The notes under the pieces were generated by a model. That model searched no databases and was not told the DNA's origin. It saw only the letters and a list, made by a program, of their open reading frames with translations. The position numbers were made by a program, and so were the translations under genes. Below, piece after piece: positions 21,101 through 30,200 of a DNA stretch of 64,000 bases. The stretch is from Sphingomonas sp. EC-HK361 (GTDB lineage: Bacteria > Pseudomonadota > Alphaproteobacteria > Sphingomonadales > Sphingomonadaceae). Numbering within the stretch: position 1 is the first letter of the stretch; each line of letters opens with the position of its first letter. The stretch is from assembly GCF_902498785.1 (NCBI RefSeq), contig NZ_LR701494.1, positions 1,255,105 through 1,319,104 on the forward strand, read 5' to 3'.

Positions 21101-21343
21101 CTGCGGCGTCTGGATGCGAAACGCCATGTCGCTGTAAACCGTCTGTCGGCCGCGATCGAGATGCAGCTGCTGATCGGAAAAGATCATTCTGACCGGCGAA
21201 TCGTCGGGCTTGCCAGCCGTTGCTGCTGCGGAAAATCCCGTGGGTTTGACCCACGCCGGTGTGGGGCCGACAAGAACCTTGTCACCCGCCCGGGCAACCG
21301 CACTCGTTGCCAGCAGAGCGGCGAAAATCGCCAGATTGCGCAT
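18104..21343 (-). CDS. DUF3857 / transglutaminase-like / TPR protein
   Basis: 1,079 residues with a signal peptide ('MRNLAIFAALLATSAVARA'). Domains in order: a DUF3857 region (about 60-210); a transglutaminase-like core near 260-390 with the Cys in 'RYGDCKGKTVLLLAIL' and a His/Asp region 'FDHVLVRATIAGRSYWMDGT'; a beta-rich DUF2569/Tgm-tail region; and from ~690 onward many TPR units ('AYRGRGLLADMQEKPADAIAAYTKALELEP' type, shortened). Exported, probably periplasmic. Known relatives with this architecture have no settled function. The Cys-His-Asp triad appears intact, so protease or cross-linking activity is possible. Confidence 0.85.
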   Translation of the reverse strand: MRNLAIFAALLATSAVARAGDKVLVGPTPAWVKPTGFSAAATAGKPDDSPVRMIFSDQQLHLDRGRQTVYSDMAFRIQTPQGLEAGNISFPWKPDTDELTVHKLLIRRGDKTIDVLASGQTFTVVRRETNLESATLDGVLTANIQPEGLQVGDVLQVTMSMTTSDPVIQGHVEALAGAWNGVPVDRAHLRVEWPSAVPMRFRQTASLPAMKAIRSGDMTTLELSLDNLQPVLAPKGAPVRYQIGRLIELSDFTSWADLGSLLAPLYQKAAVLPAQGPLAEEVARIKALSTDPGMRAEAALTLVQDRVRYVALAMGTGGLVPADAATTWSRRYGDCKGKTVLLLAILRALGIEGEPVAVSSVLGDGMDQRLPRVGAFDHVLVRATIAGRSYWMDGTRKGDTSLDRLTVPAFGWGLPLVPSGAALVRMMPSPLEKPAQSVSITIDARAGLTAPAPIKVETIFRGDAAAAANAGLANLVGDARDRALRDYWKGQYDSVEVTTTTATFDPKSGEERMTMEGKARMDWSSGWYETDGTGLGYKADFSRDQGPDRDAPFAVAYPYYNMSVETILLPPGFPDTKTGVKNDIDRTVAGVEYHRRVRLTDGTFRVETSERSIAPEFPAKDAAAAQIALREFADDTVYIRRPDSYRPTDADMVVAMQGTPKTAAAFLDRGNALMDRQRFDEALKDFEAALAIEPKNAVALADRGLARVWKQDLPAGARDFDAALAVDPRNAVAYRGRGLLADMQEKPADAIAAYTKALELEPDNPFALGRRAAAYRADGKAALALSDAATAIAAYPTWVDMYLLRANILRGLGKTDEVASEAAALASANPGDVYAHVVAASLYGASGRKVDAMREYDRAIAIKPEAYIYVNRAGWRPKADRTGRMADIDAALKLEPKSEEALAAKARLMVEGGDFASAASLYTVALGDHPKSVDLLVGRGIARAKAGDMTGSGKDFAAARAGVSGPGELNNLCWNKATAGVELESALADCDAALLKSPDTPSFLDSKGLVLLRLGRVDEAIAMYGRALSRAPTMAASLYGRAIAWSRKGDKAKASADQAAARKASPGVEDQFAGYGLRL

Positions 21344-21411
21344 TGTCTTATCGTGCCCCCGGAACCATCCCCGCAGGCGATGATAGATGCGCGCGCGTCG
21401 CCCGCAAGGGG

Positions 21412-23337
21412 TCATTTGGCGTGGTAGAAGTCGTACACCTGCTGTGCCACCGCCGCCGAAACGCCGGGCGCTTTCCGGAGATCGGCAAGGCTCGCGTTAC
21501 GCACCGCGCGGCCGGTGCCGAAATGCATCAGCAGCGCCTTCTTGCGCGCGGGTCCGATGCCCGGAACCTCGTCGAGCGGGCTCGCGCCGATCGCCTTGGC
21601 GCGCTTCGCCCGGTGCGCGCCGATCGCGAAGCGGTGAACCTCGTCGCGCAGGCGCTGGAGATAGAACAGCACCGGCGAGTTGACCGGCAGCTGGAAGTCG
21701 CGCCCGTCAGCCAAGTGGAACACCTCCCGCCCGTCGCGGCCGTGGTGCGGCCCCTTGGCGATGCCGACAAGGCACACATCCTCGATGCCCAGCTCCTCCA
21801 GCGCGGCCTTGACCGCGTTCAGCTGCCCGCGTCCGCCATCGATCAGCACGAGATCGGGCCAGTCCCCCGAATCGCGATCGGGGTCGTCGGCCTGGGCGCG
21901 GGCAAAGCGACGCTGGAAGACCTCACGCATCATCGCGAAGTCGTCGCCGGGCTTCGTCTCCGCGCGCTTGATGTTGAACTTGCGATACTGGCCTTTGCGG
22001 AAACCCTCCGGCCCCGCGACGATCATCGCGCCCAGCGCGTTCGTGCCCTGGATGTGGCTGTTGTCGTAAACCTCGATCCGGTCGGGCGGCTCGGCGAGAT
22101 CGAACAGCTCCGCCACCTCGCGGTTGAGCTTGGCCTGCGTCGTCGATTCGGCGAGGCGCCGCTCCAGCGCCTCGGTCGCATTGCGCTTCGCCTGCTCCAT
22201 CAGCCGCCGGCGGTCGCCGCGCTGCGGCACCGACAGCGCGACCTTGTAGCCCGCCGCCTCGCCCAGCGCCTCGGCCAGCAGATCGCCCTCGGGCAGCGCC
22301 CGATCGAGCAGCACCTGTTTCGCCGGCGGCACCTCCTCGTAGAATTGCATCAGGAACTGCGACAGCACCTCGTCCTCGGGCACGTCGGCGGTGTGCGAGG
22401 GGAAGAAGCTGCGATGCCCCCAATTCTGCCCGCCGCGGATGAAGAAGGCCTGGATGCCCATCACCCCCTCGTGACACGCCAGCGCGAAGATATCGGCGTC
22501 GCCCACCCCTTCCGCGTTGATCGCCTGCGTGCCCTGGATGAAGGTCAGCGCTCGTAACCGGTCGCGCAGCACAGCCGCCAGCTCGAAGTCCATGCCCTCC
22601 GCCGCCGCCTGCATCTGCGCGCCGAGCTTCGCCTGCACCTGCGTGGCCTTGCCTGCGAGGAATGCCTTCGCTTCCTCGACCAGTTCGTCATACCCCGCTT
22701 CGTCGATTCGCCCGACGCACGGCGCGGAGCAGCGCTTGATCTGGTAGAGCAGGCACGGCCGGTCGCGGTTGCGGAAGAAGCTGTCGGTGCAGCTGCGCAG
22801 CAAGAACAGCTTCTGGAGCGCGTTGAGCGTGTTGTTGACGCTGCCGGCGCTCGCGAACGGCCCGTAATAATTGCCCTTCGCCCGCCGCGCGCCGCGATGC
22901 TTCTGGATGCGCGGAAAGGCGTGATCGGCGCGCAGCAGGATGAAGGGGAAGCTTTTGTCGTCGCGCAGCAGCACGTTGTAGGCGGGGCGGTAGCGCTTGA
23001 TCAGTTGCGCCTCGAGCAGCAGTGCCTCCGCTTCGTTGTTCGTCGTCACGATCGTCATCGACCGCGTCTGCGCGACCATCCGCTGCAACCGCTTGGGCAG
23101 CCGATCGACCTGGGTGTAGTTCGTCACCCGGCTCTTGAGCGCGCGCGCCTTGCCGACGTAGAGCACGTCGCCCCGCGCATCCTGCATCCGGTAGACGCCG
23201 GGCCGCGCGGGGAGCGTCTTGAGCACGTTGCGGATCGCGGCGACCCCCGCCTGCAGATCGGGCGCCTCGCCTCCACCGCGGACGGTGAAGGTCGACTTTT
23301 CCTCGTTGAACCGATCGGGGGCGTTGGGCGACGACAT
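21412..23337 (-). CDS. uvrC: Excinuclease ABC subunit C
   Basis: 641 residues. The GIY-YIG nuclease is at the N-terminus ('RPGVYRMQDARGDVLYVGKAR'), then the Cys cluster ('CLLYQIKRCSAPCVG'), the UVR domain that binds UvrB ('LGAQMQAAAEGMDFELAAVL'), the RNase H-like 3' nuclease ('VYDNSHIQGTNALGAMI') and C-terminal helix-hairpin-helix units ('LDEVPGIGPARKKALL'). All catalytic regions are present. UvrC makes both incisions in nucleotide excision repair. Confidence 0.96.
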   Translation of the reverse strand: MSSPNAPDRFNEEKSTFTVRGGGEAPDLQAGVAAIRNVLKTLPARPGVYRMQDARGDVLYVGKARALKSRVTNYTQVDRLPKRLQRMVAQTRSMTIVTTNNEAEALLLEAQLIKRYRPAYNVLLRDDKSFPFILLRADHAFPRIQKHRGARRAKGNYYGPFASAGSVNNTLNALQKLFLLRSCTDSFFRNRDRPCLLYQIKRCSAPCVGRIDEAGYDELVEEAKAFLAGKATQVQAKLGAQMQAAAEGMDFELAAVLRDRLRALTFIQGTQAINAEGVGDADIFALACHEGVMGIQAFFIRGGQNWGHRSFFPSHTADVPEDEVLSQFLMQFYEEVPPAKQVLLDRALPEGDLLAEALGEAAGYKVALSVPQRGDRRRLMEQAKRNATEALERRLAESTTQAKLNREVAELFDLAEPPDRIEVYDNSHIQGTNALGAMIVAGPEGFRKGQYRKFNIKRAETKPGDDFAMMREVFQRRFARAQADDPDRDSGDWPDLVLIDGGRGQLNAVKAALEELGIEDVCLVGIAKGPHHGRDGREVFHLADGRDFQLPVNSPVLFYLQRLRDEVHRFAIGAHRAKRAKAIGASPLDEVPGIGPARKKALLMHFGTGRAVRNASLADLRKAPGVSAAVAQQVYDFYHAK

Positions 23338-23381
23338 CGGCGCGAATCTAGGATTTCGTGCCAGCAGCGGCTAGCCCCGAC

Positions 23382-23702
23382 CTAACCCTGCGCGAAGAGC
23401 TTCGTGCCGACCACGCCGATGACGGTCAGCGCCATGAAGCAAGCCTGCACGGTGCTGACCTTGTCGCCGAACAGAAAAATCCCCCCGATAATCACCCCGA
23501 CCGCGCCGAGTCCCGTCCAGACCGCATAGGCCGTCCCCGCCGGCAGGCCGCGCATCGCGAGCGCGAGCAGCCCCATGTTCACAAAGCTGAGGATGATCGG
23601 CACGCTCGACGCCTGCCACGTCGCGACGGTCGCGGCCCATTTGAGGCTCAGCGCCCAGCAGATTTCGGTGACGACGGCAATGGCGAGGATGAGCCAGGAC
23701 AT
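23382..23702 (-). CDS. SMR-family exporter (SugE/Gdx-like)
   Basis: 106 residues with four membrane helices. The essential Glu is in 'VTEICWALSLKW' of helix 1, and 'GLPAGTAYAVWTGLGAVG' marks the SMR family. The sequence resembles the SugE/Gdx branch, which exports guanidinium in proton-coupled exchange; quaternary ammonium export is the alternative. Single gene; no guanidine riboswitch was recognised upstream. Confidence 0.85.
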   Translation of the reverse strand: MSWLILAIAVVTEICWALSLKWAATVATWQASSVPIILSFVNMGLLALAMRGLPAGTAYAVWTGLGAVGVIIGGIFLFGDKVSTVQACFMALTVIGVVGTKLFAQG

Positions 23703-23763
23703 GGTGTATCTCCCGGGCTCTGAAGATGAGACACGACCGGAAACCCGCAAGAGATCGTGTAAT

Positions 23764-23826
23764 GGAGATGTATCCCCGCGAAGGCGGGGATCCAGACTGG
23801 GCTCCCGCCTTCGCGGGAGCACATTA
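23764..23826. repeat. Paired REP-like palindromes
   Basis: Two mirrored stems, 'tccccgcgaaggcgggga' and 'gctcccgccttcgcgggagc', in the gap upstream of the SMR gene. Same family as the element at 16171-16194. Confidence 0.75.
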
Positions 23827-23827
23827 C

Positions 23828-24451
23828 TCAGTTCAGCCGGCCAAGCCCCGCGATCGTGCGGTCGACCAGCGCCTTGTCGCTGCCCGCGTCGAGCCGCTGC
23901 TCGATCAGCGCGCCTGCGGCCCTGGCCGCTGCATCGGCGGCCTTGGCGCGCACTTCGGCGAGCGCGGTACGCTCCGCCGCGGCGATCTTGTCCTCAGCCA
24001 TCTTGCCGCGACGCTCGACGAGGTCGGCGGCGTCGGTCTTCGCCTTGTCGACGATGACCGCCGCCTCGGCTTCGGCGTGCGCCATCATCTCGCCCGCGGT
24101 CTTTTCGGCATCGGCGATCTTGCGCGCATATTCATCGCGCAGCGCTTCGGCCTCTGCACGCAGCGACTTGGCATCGTCGAGCTGCTTGCGGATGTCCGCG
24201 ATCTGGCGATCGAGCCCGCCGGTGATCGCCCTGACTCCGCCCTTCGCAACGACGATGATGAGGAAGACCAGCATCGCGAGCGCCACCCAGGCGCCGCCAT
24301 TCAGCCCGAGCGCGGCGGGTTCGGCGTGATGCTCGGCCGTGCCGACTTCGGCGGTGTGCTTGCCCGCCTTGGGCATGCCCTCCATCTTGTCGGCATCCGC
24401 CAGATTGTGCGCCACGACGTTCGCTCCCGGATCGTAGGTCGGCTTAACCAT
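23828..24451 (-). CDS. atpF: ATP synthase Fo subunit b
   Basis: 207 residues: an N-terminal extension of about 50, one membrane helix ('GGAWVALAMLVFLIIVV'), then a long Ala/Glu/Lys/Arg-rich coiled coil that forms the peripheral stalk. Last gene of the leftward Fo operon; overlaps the b' gene by 8 bases. Alphaproteobacteria carry two different b-type subunits that form a heterodimer, as seen here. Confidence 0.92.
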   Translation of the reverse strand: MVKPTYDPGANVVAHNLADADKMEGMPKAGKHTAEVGTAEHHAEPAALGLNGGAWVALAMLVFLIIVVAKGGVRAITGGLDRQIADIRKQLDDAKSLRAEAEALRDEYARKIADAEKTAGEMMAHAEAEAAVIVDKAKTDAADLVERRGKMAEDKIAAAERTALAEVRAKAADAAARAAGALIEQRLDAGSDKALVDRTIAGLGRLN

Positions 24452-24938
24452 TGGCCAGCACCGCCTTGACCGCGCCCTGCGCCTCGTCGGCGCTCACCGA
24501 CAGGCCGGACACGCGCTGGACGATGTCCTGCGCCAGTTCGGCCGACAGCGCCTCGATCTCGGTCGTGGCACGCTGTGCCGCGGCGCCGATCTCGGCTTCA
24601 CCGGCCGCGACGCGCGTAGCCTGCTCCGCATTGGCCTTGGCCAGCGTCGCCTCGCTCGCCTTGGCAGCACGCGCGCGCGCCTCCGAAACGATGCCCTGCG
24701 CGCGCTCGCGGTTGGCGAGATCGCGCTGATGCCACTGCGCTTCCGCCGCGTCGGCCGCATCGCGCGCCGCCTTGGCAGCCGCAAGGTCAGCCGCGATCGA
24801 GCCGTCACGCTGGTCGATCGTCGCCTGCACCTTCGGCAGCATCCCGCGACCGACGACGAAGAAGACGACGCCGAAGGTCACGAGCAGCCAGAAGATCTGC
24901 GACGCGTAGGTGGCGGCAAGCTGGGAAATCTGAGGCAT
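24444..24938 (-). CDS. ATP synthase Fo subunit b'
   Basis: 164 residues with the membrane helix 'IFWLLVTFGVVFFVVGRGMLP' followed by 'QATIDQRDGSIAADLAAAK', a typical b' pattern, and a coiled coil to the end. It follows atpE and precedes the b gene, the standard alphaproteobacterial order. Symbols in use are atpG, atpX or atpF2, so none is given. Confidence 0.92.
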   Translation of the reverse strand: MPQISQLAATYASQIFWLLVTFGVVFFVVGRGMLPKVQATIDQRDGSIAADLAAAKAARDAADAAEAQWHQRDLANRERAQGIVSEARARAAKASEATLAKANAEQATRVAAGEAEIGAAAQRATTEIEALSAELAQDIVQRVSGLSVSADEAQGAVKAVLANG

Positions 24939-24998
24939 CGTATCCTCTCGCCGTCCGCCCCGCTGATCGGGACGGACGGAGTTGGGTGTTACCGCGTC

Positions 24999-25226
24999 TT
25001 AGGCGACGAAGATCAGGATCATCGCGACGACGAACGCGAGCAGGCCGAGAAGCTCGGCAGCCGCGAAGCCGATGAACAGGCGACCCTGCTGGCCATCGGC
25101 CGCACCCGGATTGCGCAGCGCGCCTTCGAGGAACGAGCCGAAGACGTTACCCACGCCGATGGCGGCCATACCGGCGCCGATCGCTGCGAGGCCGGCACCG
25201 ATGAGCTTGGCTGCGGTAGGATCCAT
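24999..25226 (-). CDS. atpE: ATP synthase Fo subunit c
   Basis: 75 residues forming a helical hairpin. Helix 1 has the Gly-rich '[19 protein letters not shown]'; the polar loop is '[11 protein letters not shown]'; helix 2 carries the proton-binding Glu in '[13 protein letters not shown]'. It forms the rotor ring. The start at 'MDPTAAKL' follows an 'aggga' ribosome binding site. No Na+-binding signature is seen, so it is proton-coupled. Confidence 0.95.
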   Translation of the reverse strand: MDPTAAKLIGAGLAAIGAGMAAIGVGNVFGSFLEGALRNPGAADGQQGRLFIGFAAAELLGLLAFVVAMILIFVA

Positions 25227-25269
25227 GATGATTAACTCCCTAGAAAAGTCAGATGGTTGACGTGAAAAC

Positions 25270-26052
25270 TCAGTGAAGATTGACCGCGTCGTTGATATAC
25301 AGCGACGTGAGCAGCGCGAACACATAGGCCTGGATCGCAGCGACCAGCAGCTCCAGCGCGCAGATGCCGATCATCAGGATGAAGCTGGGGATGCCGACGC
25401 CGATGCCGAAGCCGGCGCCCGCATTCGTCGAGTTGATGACGAACCCCGACAGCACCTCGAGGAGGACGTGCCCCGCGGTCATCGCGACGAACAGTCGCAG
25501 GCCGAGCGAGAAGGGGCGCACCATGAACGAGACGAACTCGATCACCGGGATGAGCCAGATCAGCCACAGCGGGGTACCGTGCGGCACGAACAGGCTGAAG
25601 AAATGCAGGCCGTGGCGCCAGAAGCCGACGATGAGCACGATCGAGAAGCTCATCACCGCCAGCACGCCGGTTACGGTGAAGTGGCTGGTGAAGGTGAATG
25701 GATGGACACCGACCAACCCCAGCGGCAACAGCCCGAGCAGATTGGCGAACAGGATGAACATGAAGAGCGAGAAGACGTAGGGCACGTAGCGCTTGCCCTC
25801 CGGCCCGACATTGGCGCTGAGCATGTTGTCGACGAAGCGCGCCGAGCCCTCGACCATCATCTGCCAGCGATTGGGAACCAGCCGGCCGCTCAGCCCGCCC
25901 GCCATGAAGACGACGAGCGCGACGACCGCCAGGCACATCCACAGCGCCGAATTGGTGAACGCGATCTGATGCCCGCCGAGATTGAATCCCTGCCAGAGCG
26001 TCTGCACCTCGAACTGGTGCATCGGATCGATCTTGCCGCCGCCTGCCGCCAC
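25270..26052 (-). CDS. atpB: ATP synthase Fo subunit a
   Basis: 260 residues. The essential Arg lies in '[21 protein letters not shown]', with the downstream Gln/Glu helix '[17 protein letters not shown]'. I prefer the GTG at 26052 ('[14 protein letters not shown]') because 'aggggaa' sits about ten bases upstream and orthologues start there; a TTG seven codons earlier is possible. Subunit a forms the proton half-channels. Confidence 0.94.
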   Translation of the reverse strand: MAAGGGKIDPMHQFEVQTLWQGFNLGGHQIAFTNSALWMCLAVVALVVFMAGGLSGRLVPNRWQMMVEGSARFVDNMLSANVGPEGKRYVPYVFSLFMFILFANLLGLLPLGLVGVHPFTFTSHFTVTGVLAVMSFSIVLIVGFWRHGLHFFSLFVPHGTPLWLIWLIPVIEFVSFMVRPFSLGLRLFVAMTAGHVLLEVLSGFVINSTNAGAGFGIGVGIPSFILMIGICALELLVAAIQAYVFALLTSLYINDAVNLH

Positions 26053-26085
26053 GTGAACTGTTCCCCTAACCAAAACGCCCGAAGA

Positions 26086-26403
26086 TCACTTCGAGCGCCG
26101 GTTCGAAATCCGAATGATGTTCCTGAACGCGACGACGATCCCGAGGGCGAGCATCACGAGCAGTCCCCAGGGCTTCGTGCCCGCGACCAGGTCGATGACC
26201 CAGCCGATGAGCGCGCCGCCGATCATTCCCCCCAGCAGTTCGGCGAGCACGCGGTTGCCGAGACGATAGCCATCGTCGGTCACCGCCTTGCCCGAACCGG
26301 TTCGATCCGCCTCCTGACGCTCGGCAGCACGCAGCCGTGCATCGAGCGAAGTCAGTCGCGCATCGTCGCCATGGGGGTCTGGTCCGGACTTGTCTTCGGC
26401 CAT
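26086..26403 (-). CDS. atpI: ATP synthase accessory protein AtpI
   Basis: 105 residues. A charged N-terminal half is followed by two membrane segments ('ELLGGMIGGALIGWVIDLV' and 'GLLVMLALGIVVAF'), as in AtpI/AtpQ, which helps c-ring assembly or Mg2+ supply. First gene of the Fo operon; the start is the ATG after 'aaaggggg'. Confidence 0.88.
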   Translation of the reverse strand: MAEDKSGPDPHGDDARLTSLDARLRAAERQEADRTGSGKAVTDDGYRLGNRVLAELLGGMIGGALIGWVIDLVAGTKPWGLLVMLALGIVVAFRNIIRISNRRSK

Positions 26404-26539
26404 CGGCCTGCCCCCTTTTATCTTCGTTGGGCAGGCAGAAGGATAGCCGAGCGGCAAGCCCGCCAAGGCGCCGCCCGTTTAGGAACGGGTTGTCATCAAG
26501 TCAACATCGGGTGGAGTCCGCTTCCGGCTGCCGCCGCGC

Positions 26540-26624
26540 CATCCCTGCGCAGGCAGGGATCCCTGTCTGTCTGCTAGGCGCGCTACGGCCAGACATTGGC
26601 CCCTGCCTGCGCAGGGGCGACAGA
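26540..26624. repeat. REP-like repeats upstream of atpI
   Basis: 'ccctgcgcaggcaggg' near 26543 and the mirrored 'cccctgcctgcgcaggggcga' near 26600 form an inverted pair around a short spacer. They separate the atp operon from the ydbL-like gene. The 26404-26539 stretch between them and atpI must hold the atp promoter; I cannot point to its -35/-10 boxes. Confidence 0.65.
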
Positions 26625-27008
26625 CTAGACGCAGCGCGAATCGCGGTCCGGCGCCGCCGCAGTGCGCGTCTTCCACACCCCCGACGGCGTCTGGTATTTC
26701 TCGCCGGCGGACGTGCTCGCGATCAGGTTGCAACCGCTGGTGAAGGCCATCTGCTCCACCGTCGCCCCGCTCGCGCTGGCCTTCTGCGTATAAGCCGCCT
26801 TGCGCTTGATGTTGATGTCGCCGACCAGCGCGCGCAGGTCAGGCGACGCCGCGCCAACGATGCCGATATAGCCATCAGGCTGCTCGCCGATCTGCCCGGC
26901 CGAGCGGGCGGCGGCATAGGCCGGATCGCGCTGCGCGAACGCCGCCGTCGCGCCAAGGGCGACGAGGCCGATCGCGGCGGCTGCGGTGAGAATCGTTGTC
27001 GTCTTCAT
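26625..27008 (-). CDS. YdbL-like DUF1318 protein
   Basis: 127 residues with a signal peptide ('LVALGATAAFA-QRDPAY'). The mature region 'AYAAARSAGQIGEQPDGYIGIV' and 'LRALVGDINIKRKAAYTQKA' is the DUF1318/YdbL pattern. In E. coli YdbL is made from an operon with YnbE and YdbH, where it helps control YdbH-YnbE lipid transport between the membranes. The same order is found here. Confidence 0.85.
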   Translation of the reverse strand: MKTTTILTAAAAIGLVALGATAAFAQRDPAYAAARSAGQIGEQPDGYIGIVGAASPDLRALVGDINIKRKAAYTQKASASGATVEQMAFTSGCNLIASTSAGEKYQTPSGVWKTRTAAAPDRDSRCV

Positions 27009-27009
27009 C

Positions 27010-27234
27010 TCAGAATATCCCCGGATTCGACTGGATCAGCGCCTTCGCATCGCCGTCGAGGCGATAGACCACTTCCTGCGTCACCTTGATGTTGAGGTTG
27101 ATCTCGATCGGCTTGTCGGGGGCCGAGACGTTCACGCACGCCGTCGTCCATCCCAGCAGGCCCATCGCGATCATCCGCTTCATCACCACAAAGGTCGTGA
27201 TCCTGATCCTCCTCGTCAATCCTGTTTCGCTCAT
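27010..27234 (-). CDS. YnbE-like lipoprotein
   Basis: 74 residues. A hydrophobic stretch ending 'GWTTAC' gives a plausible, slightly atypical lipobox, followed by 'APDKPIEINLNIKVTQEV', the YnbE family core. It starts on the ydbH stop (ATGA); an internal ATG 17 codons later would give a more usual lipoprotein signal. In E. coli YnbE is the outer-membrane partner of YdbH. One base separates it from the ydbL-like gene. Confidence 0.82.
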   Translation of the reverse strand: MSETGLTRRIRITTFVVMKRMIAMGLLGWTTACVNVSAPDKPIEINLNIKVTQEVVYRLDGDAKALIQSNPGIF

Positions 27235-30200
27235 GGCAGGTTCTCGCTTGCGGGGGGCTGAATGGATGGGTTTGCAGGGGTCGCCGGCGGCGCAGCGCGC
27301 TTCTCCTGCTCCTCGATCAACGGCTTCAGATTGCGCTCGATCAGCCGCTTGGGATCGTAGAAGGACTGGGCGGTGTCGATGAGGCCGCGGAAGGGCGCGG
27401 CGATGCGGATGTTGAAGACGAAGGGCAGTTTCTGCAGGCGGCGGATCAGGAAGTTCGATTTTGCGCCTTCGCCCTGGCTGATGCCGGCAAACCGCACCTC
27501 GGTCACCATTTCGCCCGCGAGCGGCCCGTTCATCACGATGTCGAGGCTGCGGTAGCGCAGCGATCGTAGCGCCTGGAAGGCGAGGTTGCCCCAGGTGCCG
27601 AGGTCCTTTTCGGTCAGGTCGCCGACATAGGCGAGCGTGCCGCCGCCGGGACGCACGATCAGGTGACCGCCCTCGATCCGCCCGCCGCTCGCGTCGAACA
27701 GCATCGGCAGCGTGCCGTCGAAGGTGCCGGTCGCGTTGATGTTCTTGAAATCGAACTGCTGGAGAAATTGCCCCGCGTCCATGCCCGCGACCTGGAAGGT
27801 CATCCGCCGGGTGGTGGGCGACGAGAAATCGAGCAGCGTCGGGTCGAGCGACAGCGTGCCGCCCGCAAACGGCCATTTGCCGCCGTTCACCAGCACGCGT
27901 GCGCCGGCATAGGTCTGATAGACGATGCGCCCGTCCTCGACCGCGATGCCGGGGTTGATGGTCTTCACCGTGGCGACCTGCCCGGGTGCGCTTTCGAGCG
28001 CGAGGAGATCGGTGAAGTGAATCTTGCCCGCGATCCCCGTCACCGGCCCGAAGGCGGCGGCAAGATCGGTACCGTCGGTCGCGAAATCGCCGCTGCTGGT
28101 GACGCCGCCGGGCGTCCAGTCGATCCGCCCGGCACCATGGACCTCGCCGCGCACATCCGCGATCACGCCGAACGTCAGCCGGGTGAGGAGCGGCGGCTGG
28201 AAGTCCTTGTCGAAGGTGATGCCGGGCACCGCAAGGTCTGCCGATCCGTTGCCGGACGACAGATCGTGCGCCAGGGTGACGTCGGCGACCTTGCGGCCTT
28301 GCGTCGGTTCGAAGAGCGTCCCCGCGGCGGCGATCCTGCCGTTCTTAAGCGTCAAGGTCACGGCGCGGCCGTCGAGTTGCTCGAACCGCGGCTGGTCCGC
28401 CGCATCCGCGACCTTCAGCGCCCCGCTCAGCGCCAGCGTGCCCTTCGCAAAACGCCAGTCGCCGCCCACGTTGGAGAGGATAAGCGGCACCTTGCCGATC
28501 TGTCCGCCGGCATCGCCGAAGCGACCGGCCACGCCCCCATCGGCCAGCCGTCCGTCAAGCGACGCGATATCGAGCCGCGTCTGGCGATCCGCCGCCCCCA
28601 GCCGCGCCTCGACACCGGTCAGATCGAACAGCCCCCCTGCAAGCGACAGCCGCGCCGTGCGTGCGCCGAGCGTCAAGGGCGATCCGCCGAGCGTGCCGGC
28701 CAGCTGCAAGGAATCGACCCCCGCGCCGCCGGACACCGCCCCGTTCGACAGGCGCAGCAGTGCGCCCTCGGTCGCGCAGAGCGGCAGCCGTGCCGGCGCG
28801 AGTGACAGGCTCGAAATGCGCAGCGACGACCACGCCACCGGCACGCAGCCCCGATCGACGACCAGCGTCCCGCGCCCGTCCCAGCGCGCGTCGATCGGCA
28901 GCGTCAGCCCCTCGACCCGGCCATCGCCGACCGGCCCGTCGAGCCGGATCACCGTGCGGATCGCGGTTCGGCCGCCGGGCGTCGCCGCAAAGCTGACCCG
29001 CGACAAAGCGAGCCGCGCACCGCCGGCGGCGTAGGGCGCGATCTCCGCGGTTCCGGTCATCGGCGCGCCGGGCGCCGTCTGCGCGACCGAAATCCGCGCA
29101 TCGGGCAATCCGCCGCCGCCAGTATCGAGCGTGCCGTCGATCCGCACGCCCGCCCGCGTAAAGGCAATCCCGCCCCCGCCGTCAAAGGCCATCCGCGCGC
29201 CCGTCACGCCGCGCAGAGCGGCTTGGGAAATCATTACCCCCGCAGGCGACGCGGCAAGCTGGCTGTCCACCGTCAACCCGCGCGCTACCGCCGCATCGAT
29301 CGCGCCCGCGAGCCGCCGAACGAGCGGGCCCGCAGGAGTCGCATCGGCAGACGCCGCCATTCCGCGAACGCGCGCGCGCCAGCCATCGGGCACGCGGACG
29401 CCGTCTCCTCCGATGCGCCCCACAAAGGAGGGCGCGCCATCCTTCACCGCGTATCGCCCGACTGCGCGCAGGCTTGCCGCGCGTCCGCCAAGCGCGGAGG
29501 CATCGCCGCTCGCAAGATCGACCGTGCCGATCGTTCCCTTGGCGGTGCCGTCGAAGCCGATCGTTCCGCCGACCCGCCGCACGGAAGCCCCGGCCGCGGC
29601 GACGCTCGTCACCGCCAGCTTCGCGCCGCCCCGCCAGCGATCCAGCGCCGGCGACAGGCGGGCATCGACATCGGCGCGAAGACTCTGCGCTTGGCCCCCC
29701 GCACAGCGCAGCGCAGCAACGCGCACCGGTCCGGTGACCTGCGGGGCGCGGTTCACGATCCGCAAGGCGAGGACCGCATCGGGCCGCGTCGCTTCGCAGC
29801 CAGCCACGCGGTAGTCGAGCGCCGTCAATGCAGCGCTGCCCCGGAAGCCATCGTCGAGACGGCCCTTGCCGGCGATCTTCACGCCGACGACCCCACCCGG
29901 CGTCTCGACCCGCAGGCGAACGTCCTGCGCATCCACTGCGATCGCCGGCAGCGCGAACGGGCCACCAGACGGCGCGGGCAGCAGCCGGTCGATGGCACCG
30001 AGCGACAGTCGTCCGTTCACAAGCCGCGCTCGCGCACGCACATGACCGAGCCGGACCCCGGTGACGGTCGCGCCCGTCAGGCCGATATCGGTCTGCGTCT
30101 CGATCCAGTCGGCGACGAGATCGGGATGCGCCGGATCGCCGATGACGACACCGGTCAGTCGCTGGCGCCCCAGCCCCAGGTCCGCGATCCGATACCGCGC

